The notes under the pieces are model-generated. The model did not search any database. It was not told where the DNA came from and saw only the letters and a program-made list of their open reading frames with translations. A stretch of DNA of 64,000 nt, taken from Limnomonas spitsbergensis. Lineage: Eukaryota > Chlorophyta > Chlorophyceae > Chlamydomonadales. The stretch spans positions 7,500,501 through 7,564,500 of the forward strand of contig JAYJMM010000041.1 in assembly GCA_037349105.1 (NCBI GenBank). The letters run 5' to 3'. The translations under genes were made by a program, and so were the position numbers. Positions 22,501-30,800 of the stretch are shown here, in pieces. Each line of letters starts with the position of its first letter. The stretch's first letter is position 1.

Positions 22501-25500
22501 CGCCTCCTCCCACCATTCCCCCATCTCCTTCTATCCCTCCCTTCCCAACACCTCCCCCCCCATTCCCCCCCAATCCCCTTCTATCCCTCCCTTCCCAACG
22601 CCTCCCCCCCCCATTCCCCCCCCATCCCCTTCTATCCCTTTCTTCCCAACGCCTCCTCCCCCCATTCCCCCCCCCGTCTCCTTCTTTCCCTCCCTTCCCA
22701 ACGCCTCCTCCCACCATTCCCCCATCTCCTTCTATCCCTCCCTTCCCAACACCTCCCCCACCATTCCCCCTCTCCTTCTATCCCTCCCTTCCCAACGCCT
22801 CCCCCCCCCATTCCCCCCCCATCCCCTTCTTTCCCTCCCTTCCCAACGCCTCACCTACCATTCCCCCCCCCCCTCCCGTTCTTTCCCTCCCCTCCCAGCG
22901 CCTCACCTCCCATCCCCCCCCCCTTCCCCTTCTTACCCTCCCTTCCCAGCGCCTCCCCCCCCATTTCCCCCCCCCATCCCCTTCTTTCCCTCCCTTCCCA
23001 ACGCCTCACCTACCATTCCCCCCCCCCTCCCGTTCTTTCCCTCCCTTCCCAGCGCCTCACCCACCATTCCCGCCTCCCCATCCCCATCCCCCCCCAATCT
23101 CCTTCTTTCCCTCCCTTCCCAACACCTCCCCCCCCATTCCCCCCCCATCCCCTTCTTTCCCACCCTTCCCAACACCTCCCCCCCCATTCCCCCCCATCTC
23201 CTTCTTTCCCTCCCTTCCCAACACCTCCCCCCCCATTCCCCCCCCCATCTCCTTCTTTCCCTCCCTTCCCAACACCTCCCCCCCCATTCCCCCCCCATCT
23301 CCTTCTTTCCCTCCCTTCCCAACGCCTCCTCCCACCATTCCCCCTCTCCTTCTTTCCCTCCCTTCCCAACACCTCCCCCCCCATTCCCCCCCCCATCTCC
23401 TTCTTTCCCTCCCTTCCCAACACCTCCCCCCCCATTCCCCCCCATCTCCTTCTTTCCCACCCTTCCCGACGCCTCCTCCCACCATTCCCCCTCTCCTTCT
23501 TTCCCTCCCTTCCCAACACCTCCCCCCCCATTCCCCCCCCCATCTCCTTCTTTCCCTCCCTTCCCAACACCTCCCCCCCCATTCCCCCCCCATCTCCTTC
23601 TTTCCCTCCTTTCCCAACGCCTCCGCCCACCATTCCCCCTCTCCTTCTTTCCCTCCCTTCCCAACACCCCCCCCCCCCATCCCCCCCCCCATCTCCTTCT
23701 TTCCCTCCCTTCCCAACACCTCCCCCCCCATTCCCCCCCCTCTCCTTCTTTCCCTCCCTTCCCAACGCCTCCTCCCACCATTCCCCCTCTCCTTCTATCC
23801 CTCCCTTCCCAACGCCTCCTCCCACCATTCCCCCTCTCCTTCTATCCCTCCCTTCCCAACGCCTCCTCCCACCATTCCCCCTCTCCTTCTATCCCTCCCT
23901 TCCCAACGCCTCCTCCCACCATTCCCCCATCTCCTTCTATCCCTCCCTTCCCAACACCTCCCCCCCCATTCCCCCCCAATCCCCTTCTATCCCTCCCTTC
24001 CCAACGCCTCCCCCCCCCATTCCCCCCCCATCCCCTTCTATCCCTTTCTTCCCAACGCCTCCTCCCCCCATTCCCCCCCCCGTCTCCTTCTTTCCCTCCC
24101 TTCCCAACGCCTCCTCCCACCATTCCCCCATCTCCTTCTATCCCTCCCTTCCCAACACCTCCCCCACCATTCCCCCTCTCCTTCTATCCCTCCCTTCCCA
24201 ACGCCTCCCCCCCCCATTCCCCCCCCCTATCTCCTTCTTTCCCTCCCTTCCCAACGCCTCCTCCCACCATTCCCCCCCCATCCCCTTCTATCCCTCCCTT
24301 CCCAACGCCTCTCCCCCGCACACCTCAGCTCCCGTATCCGCCTGGATCAGCCCGGGGGGCGGGCCTTCAAACCGGTCCATCACTGACATCTGCTCGTTGT
24401 AAAGAGCGGACGAGGGGCGGCCGCGTGATGTCGTGGGCCGGACGGGTAGGTCGTCATTTCGCCGCGGGTCTACGCATTGCACACGCAGCAGTAAGCACAT
24501 GAGGAGGGCTGCATGCTGCCACTCACCTCGCGGCGGCAATCGCATCCACTCCCCCACCTCCCCACCCCCTTTTCACAAACTTGAGGCTCACAAGGATTAC
24601 CCGGATAAACAATTGCCGCTTACAGATGCGTGGAAAAGCAACGTGTGGACACGCGATATGTGGACAAGCACGTGTGGACAATCATTGTGTGGACAAGAAA
24701 CGTGTGGACAAGCAATGTGCGGACAAGCAGTGTGGGGACAGGCAAAAGGATGCATCACCAATTCCTCAGAGCTCGTTAAGGAACAGGGCACGCATGCGTT
24801 CAGGGAGTTGCCAATTAACTGCATACGCTGAAGCTGTTGCCAATCAAGTGCACGCATGCGTTCAAACGCCAATGATCTGCATACATGTAAGCTGTTGCCA
24901 ATCACATGCATGCATTCAGGTCGAAGTCAATCATGAACATGCATTCAAGCAGTCGCCGACCCAATGCACTCATGCGTTCAGGCTGTTGATAATCATGGCT
25001 CAGGGATGGACCGTGCAGTCATTCACTAGTATAGCTTCAATGAAAAATGATGGCAGATTTTTTGTGCTAATTGTGCACCCACACAGCACTACGGTCCAAT
25101 GGGCGACTTCATTCAGGGTGTTGAGTTGGGGTCAGTAATGTAGGAGGGGGGAATCATTGTGGACGTACGGTTCGGCGTGGAAGTGTGGATGCATGGTTCG
25201 TTTTGGAAGTATTGACTGCTTAACGCACCTAGTATCTCTCCCGGCTCCTCATCCAGGCGCAAGGTCTGAACGGCAGGCCAAGGCACTGGCTGCTGTTGCC
25301 GGCCCTCCATGCCCATGCTGGCCTTAAGCGCCGCCACTGTCTCCGCTGCTGTTGGCCCTCGGCTGGACGACCGCATATAACCGCGCGAGATGCCATCGGG
25401 AGCGTTCTCGTATGAAGAGCTGTGCAAAGCGCGCAGTCGCGCGTAATCATTCAGGCACAGGCACATTGGACACATGACGCCATGACATTGCATGATACAC

Positions 25501-27457
25501 TATATGTCTATATGCACGCGAGGAAACGGTATCTTCACACAAGGATGTCTTTGCGTGCTCATGAGATGCCTTGCCACGCTCAAAGGGATCCTTCAGCCTG
25601 CTCATAGGCATCTTCGTTATGCCATGCAATCCTTCAGCCTGCTCATGGGCATCTTCGTTATGCCATGCAATCCTTCAGCCTGCTCATGGGCATCTTCGTT
25701 ATGCCATGCAATCCTTCAGCCTGATCGTGGGCATCTTCGTTATGCCATGCAATCCTTCAGCCTGCTCGTGGGCATCATCGTTATGCCATGCAATCCTTCA
25801 GCCTGCTCGTGGGCATCATCGTTATGCCATGCAATCCTTCAGCCTGCTCGTGGGCATCATCGTTATGCCATGCAATCCTTCAGCCTGCTCGTGGGCATCA
25901 TCGTTATGCCATGCAATCCTTCAGCCTGCTTGTGGGCATCATCGTTATGCCATGCAATCCTTCAGCCTGCTCGTGGGCATCATCGTTATGCCATGCAATC
26001 CTTCAGCCTGCTCGTGGGCATCATCGTTATGCCATGCAATCCTTCAGCCTGCTTGTGGGCATCATCGTTATGCCATGCAATCCTTCAGCCTGCTCGTGGG
26101 CATCATCGTTATGCCATGCAATCCTTCAGCCTGCTCGTGGGCATCATCGTTATGCCATGCAATCCTTCAGCCTGCTCGTGGGCATCTTCGTTATGCCATG
26201 CAATCCTTCAGCCTGCTCGTGGGCATCATCGTTATGCCATGCAATCCTTCAGCCTGATCGTGGGCATCTTCGTTATGCCATGCAATCCTTCAGCCTGCTC
26301 GTGGGCATCTTCGTTATGCCATGCAATCCTTCAGCCTGCTCGTGGGCATCTTCGTTATACCATGCAATCCTTCAGCCTGCTCGTGGGCATCATCGTTATG
26401 CCATGCAATCCTCGCCTGCTCGTGGGCATCATCGTTATGCCATGCAATCCTTCAGCCTGTTCGTGGGCATCATCGTTATGCCATGCAATCCTTCAGCCTG
26501 CTCGTGGGCATCTTCGTTATGCCATGCAATCCTTCAGCCTGCTCATGGGCATCTTCGTTATGCCATGCAATCCTTCAGCCTGCTCATGGGCATCTTCGTT
26601 ATGCCATGCAATCCTTCAGCCTGCTCATGGGCATCTTCGTTATGCCATGCAAGCATGCAACGGGCATCATTCGGGCAAGGGCGGACTTCTTCTTGATAAG
26701 AGCATTGACCCTTGTCGGGGAATCCAAAGAATCAAACAGGGCCCAGCACGGTTCAGCACCTGTCTCCTGGTCCCACCGGCTGACAGGATGATCCCCATCC
26801 CGTGACCTACCTTGCACCCCGCTCCATGGACCTGTTGCTGTCCAGTATTGACCTGCCGGAAGACTCTGATATACAAGGCAGTACACGAGCACATGCTTGA
26901 GGGTACGAAGCCATGTTCAGAGGGAATTTAAGATTGGACAAGGCCATGCATGTGCATGTGCATGGGCGCATGCAAGGGCGCGTGCATGAGCGCGTGCTTC
27001 TAGGTGACAATCAATGTCCGGGGGACATTCACTCGCATGGATGGCAGGAATGGAATTCGCCTCATGCAGGGTGAACACCATCATTGTGGTTGGGGCATCC
27101 AGATGGATCAGGTGCCCTGCTCATGCACCCTGCGCACCCAGCCTCGGACTGTTAAATGAGTCAAGCTTCGGGGCGCTGTCGTAGAACGCTTTGCTGCGCA
27201 CGAGTCAATTGCAGGGGGGGGCAAGGATTCCGGTCGTAGTTGGAAAATCAGTTCCCGTCAGCGGGTTTTCCAGATCCTGCGCGGCCCCGCAGGTCTTACC
27301 TAGAGGGTAGGCCATGGGAGGTGCCCAGACGGGTGCTCTGGACGCTGCTGTCATTGTTAGAGAAAAGCTGCCTATCGATGGGCGTGAAAGGCCTAGATGG
27401 CTCCTTCAGGGAGGCCCTGCGGGAGCATTCGTAGTAAGCACTTTGAATCTCGTCCAT
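7573..27457 (-). CDS. ARMC2: ARMC2-like armadillo-repeat axoneme assembly protein, complete 16-exon model
   Basis: Armadillo-repeat protein matching ARMC2, which is needed for motile-cilium axoneme assembly and implicated in carrying radial spokes into cilia. Exons in transcript order: 27300-27457, 25229-25419, 24324-24469, 20228-20673, 19889-20015, 18537-18677, 17224-17406, 16180-16302, 15868-16101, 14622-14762, 13213-13419, 12644-12793, 11746-11886, 10349-10446, 9092-9188, 7573-7827 (stop). Phases agree at all joins; total 946 codons, near the usual ARMC2 length. The N-terminus has the SRPFTPIDRQLF block resembling RPFTP in animal ARMC2. ARM signatures include LNGCLKNVSND, GVLRNLAVS, RVAFVLGNLT, KMLRLVANLAIHPE, NCVCALTNLSFYHD, VEAARAYGNFSR and CGTLINFTVD. 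The start at 27457 is the first ATG after an in-frame stop; an extra 5' exon is possible. An alternative donor at 16192 shortens one exon by 12 bp. Introns are dominated by junction-derived repeats. Confidence 0.85.
7970..8050 (-). repeat. Dispersed short element, tail-end copy
   Basis: CTCCCGACCAGACAGTCGGG followed by CGCGGCCCAGCCTTTT is the reverse complement of the tail part of the dispersed element (GCGCCCAACTGTCTGGTC). It is preceded by a pyrimidine-rich stretch. It lies in the last ARMC2-like intron. Confidence 0.6.
8200..9050. repeat. Intronic direct repeats (about 150-170 bp x3, then a 37-bp type x3)
   Basis: Three diverged copies begin near 8200, 8369 and 8518 (TTCCANACTCT) and each contain CAGCAGCAGG, GGTTCATATCCCCATCC and GCCTATG. 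From about 8960, CACAGGCGCATACGTC with TTTACCTCT repeats three times. GGTTCATATCC resembles a pol III B box, but no A box or tRNA fold is convincing. No coding exon was found in this intron. Confidence 0.6.
9189..9480 (-). repeat. Tandem copies of the acceptor/head of the penultimate ARMC2-like exon
   Basis: ACTGGGGGCAGCA, which on the minus strand is the CCCCAGT acceptor plus first exon bases, recurs at about 9267, 9357 and 9440. Each is preceded by GCGGCC- or GCGACT-like exon-head sequence and a GGCAGCAACAGCAGCAAC spacer. The real exon head is at 9188. Confidence 0.8.
10020..10348 (-). repeat. Tandem copies of exon tail plus donor (ARMC2-like exon 10349-10446)
   Basis: Downstream of the donor at 10349, the intron repeats the exon tail CTCATCAATTTCACAGTGG and its donor GGTAGGTGATGGGGAGG at least three times, with decay. 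One copy reads LINITVGKHVMGRGG in an otherwise meaningless ORF. Telomere-like CCCTAAACCCTAACCC runs are interleaved. Confidence 0.8.
10450..10920. repeat. Intronic repeats with GAGCATCAANCAGAA
   Basis: Degenerate units of about 80-180 bp share ACGAGCATCAAGCAGAA, GGTACCGTCCGCAAGCAT and GCGCCATCATCCAACAGA. ORFs through them are artefacts of the array. Confidence 0.65.
11045..11745 (-). repeat. CTG/CAG-rich array with embedded exon-tail copies
   Basis: A 39-bp unit (CTGCTCCTGCTGCTGACC...) repeats from about 11063 to 11400. Two copies of the tail of the ARMC2-like exon at 11746-11886 follow, at about 11427-11462 and 11588-11630. Each encodes SAREYMQE on the minus strand with a GTGGGT or GTGTGT donor. 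The CAG expansion directly follows each donor copy. Confidence 0.85.
11990..12570. other. Intron sequence without exon
   Basis: Contains telomere-like CCCTAAACC runs near 12020, a short duplicated segment (AAACAAACGACCGGGACAGGAGGCC at about 12190 and 12260, given here only by its shared core AACGACCGGGACAGGAGG), and AT-rich TTACGG repeats at 12360-12490. No coding exon is seen. Confidence 0.5.
13090..13212 (-). repeat. Duplicated tail of ARMC2-like exon 13213-13419 with donor
   Basis: At about 13097-13155 the minus strand repeats the exon tail as VVVMLRLVANLAVHSE followed by the same GTGGGTTGG donor. The authentic tail reads VVKMLRLVANLAIHPE. The copy has no matching acceptor of its own and is probably not used alone. 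Confidence 0.85.
13420..13510 (-). repeat. Duplicated acceptor/head of ARMC2-like exon 13213-13419
   Basis: The acceptor and head (TTCAG then GTGGCTGATGTG on the minus strand) occur three times at about 42-bp spacing (13411, 13450 and 13492 regions), with CATGCAGCAGGCATGCA between copies. The leftmost is contiguous with the exon. Confidence 0.85.
13510..13830. repeat. CA-rich microsatellite tract
   Basis: Long imperfect (CA)n and CACACATGCA runs with two copies of ACACATGCATTCCTGTGTCAG. No coding signal. Confidence 0.8.
14150..14345. repeat. 63-bp minisatellite, three copies
   Basis: GGACTTCTAGCCCTTTGCC and CAGTCTCATTCCTC repeat at about 63-bp spacing inside an ARMC2-like intron, within a pyrimidine-rich stretch. 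Confidence 0.8.
14763..15545 (-). repeat. Array of acceptor/exon-head copies upstream of ARMC2-like exon 14622-14762
   Basis: About eight or nine decayed copies, 80-100 bp apart, of the exon head (GCGGCCATGGAGAAC on the minus strand) and its CCCCAG/CTCCCAG acceptor. The plus strand shows them as GTTCTCCATGGCCGCCTGGG and relatives near 14828, 14918, 15095, 15180, 15265, 15360, 15450 and 15530. Divergence increases away from the real exon. Confidence 0.85.
15600..15867 (-). repeat. CA-rich tract plus duplicated exon tail/donor
   Basis: The tail of the exon at 15868-16101 (CATGATGAGTGCCAG, donor GTGCGGGGG) is repeated at about 15745-15770, with CACACA and CATACAAACATG repeats around it. Confidence 0.8.
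16303..16725. other. Intron sequence without exon
   Basis: Includes five TCAGTTGCAATAA repeats (16318-16380), an AT-rich patch and a poly-T run of about 23 at 16627-16650. No exon is seen. Confidence 0.6.
16730..17223 (-). repeat. Four copies of the tail of ARMC2-like exon 17224-17406, with donors
   Basis: Four tandem units of roughly 75-110 bp repeat the exon tail and donor downstream of the real exon. Two units still encode LVKLGALTVLGALLTQMASQ or a one-change variant, followed by a GTGGGTGTGG donor. The farthest copy (about 16730-16790) has decayed. Confidence 0.9.
17440..17520 (-). repeat. tRNA-Ala(TGC)-like sequence, copy 1
   Basis: The minus strand reads GGGTGCGTAGCTCAGTTGG followed by a D arm, an anticodon arm with loop TTTGCAA (anticodon TGC) and a T-arm-like CGGGTTTGAAAGACCTG. 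The 3' half of the acceptor stem does not pair with GGGTGCG, so this is a tRNA pseudogene or tRNA-derived SINE head, not a functional tRNA. It lies in an ARMC2-like intron. Confidence 0.65.
17580..17880 (-). repeat. Duplicated exon heads of ARMC2-like exon 17224-17406
   Basis: At about 17603-17640 and 17840-17878 the minus strand repeats the acceptor and head CTGCAG, GTGGGCGTCATGGTGGCC, CCAGCAGCGCAGCC. The units are about 235 bp long and each also contains a tRNA-Ala-like copy, so exon head and tRNA relic were duplicated together. Confidence 0.8.
17668..17752 (-). repeat. tRNA-Ala(TGC)-like sequence, copy 2
   Basis: Second copy within the 235-bp duplicated unit: AGGTGCACAGCTCAGTCGG, an anticodon stem ATGCC/GGCAT around TTTGCAA, and a degenerate T arm. 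It has diverged more than copy 1 and lacks a pairing acceptor stem. Confidence 0.6.
17930..18296. other. Intron sequence without exon
   Basis: C-rich sequence with diverged repeats of CCTGGCACNGC and GTGTAAAACGC; no exon is recognised. Confidence 0.5.
18297..18536 (-). repeat. Tandem copies of exon tail/donor (ARMC2-like exon 18537-18677)
   Basis: The exon tail GCTCATCAGGACGGTGA, seen on plus as CACCGTCCTGATGAGC, recurs near 18308, 18378, 18418 and 18464. GCTCAGGGTTAAGTG spacers separate the copies. The real tail is at 18537. Confidence 0.85.
19663..19888 (-). repeat. Two decayed duplicates of ARMC2-like exon 19889-20015
   Basis: Two units of about 105-110 bp repeat the exon tail with its donor. 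The 19670-19730 copy reads EAIAKHMAM...SSELLIK with a GTATGG donor; the 19765-19830 copy is frame-disrupted and ends with a GTGTGG donor. The real exon ends NSELLIK with a GTGTGA donor. Confidence 0.85.
20690..21060. repeat. G/C-rich direct repeat pair
   Basis: GGGCATGGGCAGCCTAA followed by GGAGGGGTAGGTGCA recurs about 150 bp apart (20783 and 20925) with related GGCGGGCGGGGCC units. This is intronic sequence of the ARMC2-like gene; the apparent ORFs are Pro-rich artefacts. Confidence 0.7.
21290..24310. repeat. 3-kb polypyrimidine satellite with 1.4-kb higher-order duplication
   Basis: About sixty units of roughly 45-55 bp, consensus CCTTCTTTCCCTCCC then TTCCCAACRCCTCC and a C-run with ATTCC, fill most of one ARMC2-like intron. 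The plus strand is almost pure pyrimidine, so the transcript is almost pure purine. The block from about 21405 is repeated from about 22810 with the same order of variants (offset 1405-1406 bp), showing a recent segmental tandem duplication. The 1168-codon plus-strand ORF is an artefact of the repeat. Confidence 0.95.
24600..25120. other. Intron sequence with short repeats, no exon
   Basis: GTGTGGACAAGCA-type repeats (24640-24745) and ATGCGTTCAGG/GTTGCCAATCA repeats (24790-24985) lie in the ARMC2-like intron between 24469 and 25229. No exon is recognised. Confidence 0.6.
25600..26655. repeat. 41-bp minisatellite, about 25 copies
   Basis: ATGCCATGCAATCCTTCAGC followed by CTGCTCGTGGGCATCATCG repeats at exactly 41 bp with only a few variant positions (TTC/ATC, CTC/ATC/TTC); one copy lacks TTCA. 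Because 41 is not a multiple of 3, the array stays open in several frames and produces false ORFs of up to 437 codons. It lies in the first long ARMC2-like intron. Confidence 0.95.
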
Positions 27458-27801
27458 GAAATGATTTTCTGTAATAAAGCGACATACTTTGCTGCTTTAA
27501 CAACCGATACGGGGGCGTTGGAGGTGATGTGAGATAACAAGTCCTCTTTTTCTGCCCGGTGCCGATCCCCTCTGGGCGGCATTTTTCTATAGTCGAGTCT
27601 AATAACCCGGGGCCCTTTTCACTGCAAAGTGTCCCCCCCGCACACGGGCTGTCGCTCCGAAGCCGGCACCAGGTCAGCAAGGGTTTCCATGGCATGGCAC
27701 ATGGCTTTCTTGAAAAAGGGGAGCACAAACCACGAACTTCCCCTTCCAATAGTGCCTGAGAGGATTCCAAAAACTCGAAACGGAGCATCAGATCTTGTCT
27801 C
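27458..27801. promoter_or_regulatory. Candidate bidirectional promoter, ARMC2-like / dehydrogenase
   Basis: 344 bp separate the proposed minus-strand ATG of the ARMC2-like gene from the plus-strand ATG of the dehydrogenase. The segment has no satellite repeats, unlike its surroundings. No TATA box is obvious. Part may be 5' UTR or an unrecognised ARMC2 5' exon. Confidence 0.4.
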
Positions 27802-30800
27802 ATGGCAGCGACGACGCCCACAAGGAGGCCTGTGGTGATTGTGACAGGCTGCACCCAAGGAGGTCAGGCAAGGGACATGGTGTCCTGTGTTGTGAAAGCT
27901 TTTCAAAGAGATCCGTTTATAATCTAATATCCATACTTTTCATTCCTTAACCTCATTTGAAGACGAAAGGGTGCGATGGACAAGCAAACTTGCTCACTGA
28001 CTCAGCTGGTGTAGGCCAGGCACCCTACCCTGCTTTGATACTCTCAGCATTATGCAATAGCACAGTAGTTGGAGACCAGAGGGCCTGCAATGCTCTTAAG
28101 ATTTATTTTTGTTTTGCTTGGACTTAGCAAGGTGTGAGGCCGGCCAGATTTGATAAGATTTAAGAGTCTACAAAAGTATGCCATGCCCTGTCACACGCAT
28201 TGCATCATGCACCACATAGACTCATTGCACGCTGCGCCTCCACACAGAATCCTTGCATGATGCAATGCACAGGCATCGGCCATGCCATCGCATGCGTATT
28301 CAGCGCGAAGAACTGCACAGTGTACGCGACTGGGCGGCGGACCGAGGCTGTCAAACCCGTGCCGCCAGGCGTGGAAGTGCTGCAGCTGGAGGTCACGGAC
28401 GCAGCCTCAATCGCGGCTGCGGTCCAGCACGTGGTGGAACGTGAGGGGGGTGTTGACATTCTGGTGAACAACGCAGGGATAGGCCTGGCAGGACCCCTGG
28501 CGGAGGTCAGCCTGGAGCAAGCGCGGAAGGTATGTTTTTTGCCTCTATTGATGAAAGCCTGGCTCATGCCGGTAGCAAATGAGTGATATGCCAGTAGCAA
28601 ATGAGTGATACGCCGGTAGCAAATGAGTGAATACGGTACCGGTAGCAAATGAGTGATATGCTGGTATGCAATGAGTGATATGACAATGGGAGCCGGCTAA
28701 GGACCTCACGGAGAAAAAATAGGCGTGTAAGCTCGCGCTGTCTTCAAACTTCACATCATGACTGTCTCTTGTGCTGTGTACTGCTGGCCTGCTCATGTCA
28801 AACACACTCCAGAAGTCCTCTCGCACTAGGACAGGCTGCCCGTGTGACGCATGATGGTTCAAGCAGTGTGATCGTTTGGTCCCTCATCCCCGCCCGGCCA
28901 AACGTGGATCATGGCGCATTCGCGACTTGTTCGGTGATGGCGTGTGGCGCGTCAGGATTTGATGGCGTGTGGTGCGTGCCCCTCTGCAGTTGTACGAGGT
29001 GAACGTGTTTGGGCTGATGGCCATGGTGCAGGCCGTGGTACCACACATGGCGGCACAGGGCTCGGGGAAAATTGTCAACGTGAGTGGCTTTTCCAAGAAT
29101 TTGTGAAGTTGGCAAATTTGTGATGTTGGCCTCGACGAGCATTACTGTGGAGACAGCAGTACAGCACCAGGCATCGATGCTGGCCTCGACGAGCAGTACA
29201 GTAGAGACAGCAGGACAGCAGTACAACAGAGAGCAGTACAGCGCCAGGCATCCATGTTGGCCTTGACAGGGGCTTCGTGGCTGTTGAGACAGCTGTGCAG
29301 TTCCAGGCTGGCTATCCTACCAAGTGTGGAACTTCAATAGGGATAGGGATCCTCAGGATTAAGGGTTCCAGGCTGGCTATCCTACCAAGTGTGGAACTTC
29401 AATAGGGATAGGGACCCTCAGGATTAAGGGTTCCAGGCTGGCTATCCTACCAAGTGTGGAACTTCAATAGGGATAGGGACCCTCAGGATTAAGGGTTCCA
29501 GGCTGGCTATCCTACCAAGTGTGGAACTTCAATAGGGATAGGGATCCTCAGGATTAAGGGTTCCAGGCTGGCTATCCTACCAAGTGTGGAACTTCAATAG
29601 GGATAGGGACCCTCAGGATTAAGGGTTCCAGGCTGGCTATCCTACCAAGTGTGGAACTTCAATAGGGATAGGGATCCTCAGGATTAAGGGTTCCAGGCTG
29701 GCTATCCTACCAAGTGTGGAACTTCAATAGGGATAGGGACCCTCAGGATTAAGGGTTCCAGGCTGGCTATCCTACCAAGTGTGGAACTTCAATAGGGATA
29801 GGGATCCTCAGGATTAAGGGTTCCAGGCTGGCTATCCTACCAAGTGTGGAACTTCAATAGGGATAGAAACCCTCAGAATTAAGGGTTCCAGGCTGGCTAT
29901 CCTACCAAGTGTGGAACTTAAAAACCTCAGGGTCCCTATCAGCTGCTGTTCAATGATTGCCGTCTGCCTCCAGGGAATGAGACCCCGAAAAAGATCTCTG
30001 CCTGTGAACATGGGGCGAATGGCGTGGCAACATTGCCCCTTGCCCCTACCTCTCCACCCCCCTTCAACGCATCCTGCTTGCCCTGTTCTCTGTGCAATTT
30101 ACCAGGTGGGTTCAGTCACTGGTCTGGTGGCCACACCTGGGTGACAGCGCACTCCAGCAGCAAGAATGGCGTAGCACCAAAGCCCCTCGCCCCTACCTCT
30201 CCACCCCCCTTCAATGCATCCTGGTACCTGTTGCCTGTCCTGCCTGCCCTGCCCTACCTGCCCTGCCTACTTTCCCCGTCCTCTTTGCATTTGAGCAGGT
30301 GGGTTCTGTCACTGGCCTGGTGGCCACACCCTGGGCCGCTGTGTACTCCAGCAGTAAGGCTGCGGTACACAACATGACAAACGCGCTGAGGCTGGAGCTC
30401 GCTCCTTTTGGAATCCAGGTGGGTGGATGGGTGGATGGGTGGGTACTGGGTAGGTAAGTGTGTAGGTGGGTGTGTTGATGGGTGAGTAGGTGGGTGTGTT
30501 GGTGGGTGGTTAGGTAGGTGGGTAGGTGGGTAGATGGGTGGGTGGGTAGGTGGGTGGATCGGTGTTTCATCATGCTGAAATATTTTTGACTCATAGCTAG
30601 GGTCCCCCATGTGATTAGATTGAGCTTGTCGATATGTGTTGAGGGGGGACACACCGATTACCCGAGCTGTGATCAAGACAGCTTGGGGAGTTGGGCTTGT
30701 GTCTGTGTACTTGTACCTTGTATTTTGTGTGCCCATTATCTGCGAGCTTATAATAAACCACAGGCAGGAAGCTGCTATTCCTGACAGACGACAACATGAA

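Noticed and set aside
20996..24502. 1168-codon Pro/Ser-rich plus-strand ORF
   Set aside because: It is the polypyrimidine satellite read in one frame; other frames and the opposite strand are equally open, and its end overlaps a supported ARMC2-like exon on the other strand.
25492..26805. 437-codon ORF with a 41-residue repeat
   Set aside because: Produced by a 41-bp minisatellite that is open in three plus frames; no non-repeat domain.
26650..26830. Extra ARMC2-like exon (KKKSALARMM frame)
   Set aside because: Exons 27300-27457 and 25229-25419 already join in phase (AG|C) with family-like sequence, and no good acceptor/donor pair bounds this segment.
29301..29920. CRISPR-like array
   Set aside because: The 65-bp units are contiguous with no unique spacers, and the setting is a eukaryotic intron.
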